A DNA stretch of 13,046 nucleotides from Chloroflexi bacterium UBA5189. Its GTDB lineage: Bacteria; Chloroflexota; Limnocylindria; Limnocylindrales; CSP1-4. Location: positions 12,259 through 25,304 of the forward strand of contig DHWF01000053.1 in the NCBI GenBank assembly GCA_002413045.1, given 5' to 3'. Below, piece by piece: positions 11,826 to 13,046 of the stretch. A program made the translations under genes and the position numbers. The notes under the pieces were generated by a model. The model saw only the letters and a list, made by a program, of their open reading frames with translations, was not told the DNA's origin and ran no database searches. Numbering within the stretch: the first letter of the stretch is position 1; every line of letters starts with the position of its first letter.

Positions 11826-13046
11826 CTACCGCCAGGGGCTCTTGGCGGGATCCGGGTAGAGGCGGACGCGCCGGTACGGTTCCCGGCCACGGGAGCGGGA
11901 GACGAGATTGGCCCGCTCGGCCATCTGGTGCTGGAGGCGCCGGATATACGCGTTCTGGGGCGAAAGCTCGACCGCCTCGGCACGGTTGATCACGAGCCCG
12001 ATCGCCTCCTCGGTCTCGCGCAGCGCCTGATCGCGCGGGTCGATCTCCAGGGCAAAGATCGAGGTCAGCGAGGACTGCATCTGGGGGATCGTGTTCGTCT
12101 TGAGGACGTAGATCGGCATCGCCCGCTCCTCGGCCTCGCGCACCATCGGCGTCTTCTGCTTGTACTCGCTGCGGATCGTCATCACGACGTCCGCGTCGTC
12201 CACGTCGCGCGCCACGATCACCGGCAGCTGCAGCTCGCGGATCGCCTGCTCGAGTCGCTTGCGGCTGATGCCCTGGGGCAGGACGCGGAGCGTCGGCAGG
12301 CCCTCGGGCTCGAGGACCCGGAAGCCGGGCATGCCATCCTCGGCGGCGCCGTCGAGGGCGCCGTCCAGCAGCGCTGCGTCGTCATCGTCGTCGACGTCGT
12401 CGGCGATGTCCGCCGCATTGATGGGGCCCGTCCCCTCCTCAGCCTTGAGGGTGGTGATCGCCTTCGTGGCGGATTCCCGCCATTCGCGCTGGCGCACGAG
12501 CTCGCGTGCGTCACGGGCTCGCGTGTCCGGCGGCGGGACGGTCCCGCGCTCGAGCGGCCCGCGATCGGCGATCTCGCCGGCGACGAACGGCGCCTCGGGC
12601 CGCGGACCTGCACCTGCCGCCTGCCCGGCGGCCGCGGCTAATGACCCGGACGGCGAGCGTCCCGGGCGCCACGAGCCGGACGCGCCGGGCCGAAACCCGG
12701 CTCGCGCGCCACGCTCGCCGCCCGGCAGGAACGCCGAGCCGGTGCCGCCGCGAAAGCTCGAATCACGCCGCCAGCCGGGCTCGGTGCCCCATGAGCTGCC
12801 CTGCCCGATGAGCCCGGAGAACCGGTCGGGGGCGATCTGCTCGCGCGGTGACGGCCGCGGCCGCGACTGCGAGCGGTGGACGCCCTCGTCGTCGCGCCAG
12901 CGGAGCTCGGGGGAAACCGCGTCGCCGCGCAGCATCGAGTCGACCGTGTCGGCCACGTCGGCGTGGACGAGCACGCGCTCGCGATCCTGGATCTCGATCA
13001 CGACGTCGAAGGTCGGCGGCGCCTTGCGCTCGAGGACGCTCTTCTG
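11826..13046 (-). CDS. Ycf45-like AAA ATPase/R3H protein, C-terminal part (partial)
   Basis: The reading frame is open at the right edge, so the 5' part is missing; the 406 codons seen are the C-terminal portion. The first residues (QKSVLERKAPPTFDVVIEIQDRE) match the end of the Walker-type ATPase domain of Ycf45/SpoIIIAA-like proteins, so the GTG at 13001 is internal, not a start. Numbered from the edge, ~55-245 is a low-complexity linker: Gly/Arg/Pro-rich, then an acidic run at ~214-228. Residues ~253-323 form a conserved domain (LPQGISRKRLEQAI...NTIPQM). The R3H single-stranded nucleic-acid-binding domain is at ~336-397, with RRLQHQMAERANLVSRSRGREP carrying the R-x3-H core. By family it is a nucleic-acid-linked ATPase of unclear role. 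Its length of linker looks unusual beside plastid and cyanobacterial Ycf45. Confidence 0.85.
   Translation of the reverse strand, partial: QKSVLERKAPPTFDVVIEIQDRERVLVHADVADTVDSMLRGDAVSPELRWRDDEGVHRSQSRPRPSPREQIAPDRFSGLIGQGSSWGTEPGWRRDSSFRGGTGSAFLPGGERGARAGFRPGASGSWRPGRSPSGSLAAAAGQAAGAGPRPEAPFVAGEIADRGPLERGTVPPPDTRARDARELVRQREWRESATKAITTLKAEEGTGPINAADIADDVDDDDDAALLDGALDGAAEDGMPGFRVLEPEGLPTLRVLPQGISRKRLEQAIRELQLPVIVARDVDDADVVMTIRSEYKQKTPMVREAEERAMPIYVLKTNTIPQMQSSLTSIFALEIDPRDQALRETEEAIGLVINRAEAVELSPQNAYIRRLQHQMAERANLVSRSRGREPYRRVRLYPDPAKSPWR

Noticed and set aside
13001..13001. GTG at 13001 as the start of the R3H gene.
   Set aside because: The frame stays open to the window edge and the upstream residues match the conserved end of the Ycf45 ATPase domain, so the gene is cut by the window.

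Overview
This is a 13 kb chromosomal window with very high G+C content (about 70% by eye) from a bacterium that uses GTG and probably TTG starts freely, and whose genes often overlap by 4 to 8 nt. The gene mix fits an uncultured high-GC Chloroflexota lineage such as the Limnocylindria, with a high-GC actinobacterium as the alternative. It includes a Ycf45-like AAA/R3H protein, a TldD/TldE pair, an RskA-type anti-sigma factor beside an ECF sigma factor, and a secreted DUF4331 protein. The lineage is an inference; no rRNA or tRNA gene is present to settle it. No mobile element, CRISPR array or phage gene was seen. The longest stretch without a gene is 254 bp.

Region A (1-1030) holds a GAF-GGDEF diguanylate cyclase on the + strand, behind a good-looking sigma70-type promoter (TTGACG, 16 nt, TACGAT). 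Its stop codon is interlocked with that of the next gene in a shared CTAG.

Region B (1027-7006) is the most interesting part. A minus-strand pair (ECF sigma factor, then RskA-like membrane anti-sigma factor, 8 nt overlap) is transcribed away from a plus-strand trio: a secreted DUF4331 protein, a membrane-anchored TPR protein, and a NicO-family metal transporter with a signal peptide, an EF-hand-bearing extracytoplasmic domain and a His-rich loop. The TPR and transporter genes overlap by ATGA. The divergent intergenic region carries repeated GAACC/GGTTC boxes. The layout suggests an envelope-sensing, metal-related regulon whose function I cannot name. A large hairpin, with a mutually exclusive alternative hairpin, separates the DUF4331 gene from the TPR gene.

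Region C (7020-11819) starts with thymidylate kinase (tmk, minus strand), divergent by only 36 bp from a four-gene plus-strand operon: tldD, tldE, a RanBP2-type zinc-finger membrane protein and a SnoaL/NTF2-like protein. The 36 bp are almost filled by a 28-bp near-perfect palindrome. The Tmk has Ala where the family normally has the Asp of its DR(F/Y) motif.

Region D (11826-13046, minus strand, running off the right edge) is the C-terminal part of a Ycf45-like AAA ATPase/R3H protein with a long low-complexity, acidic linker.
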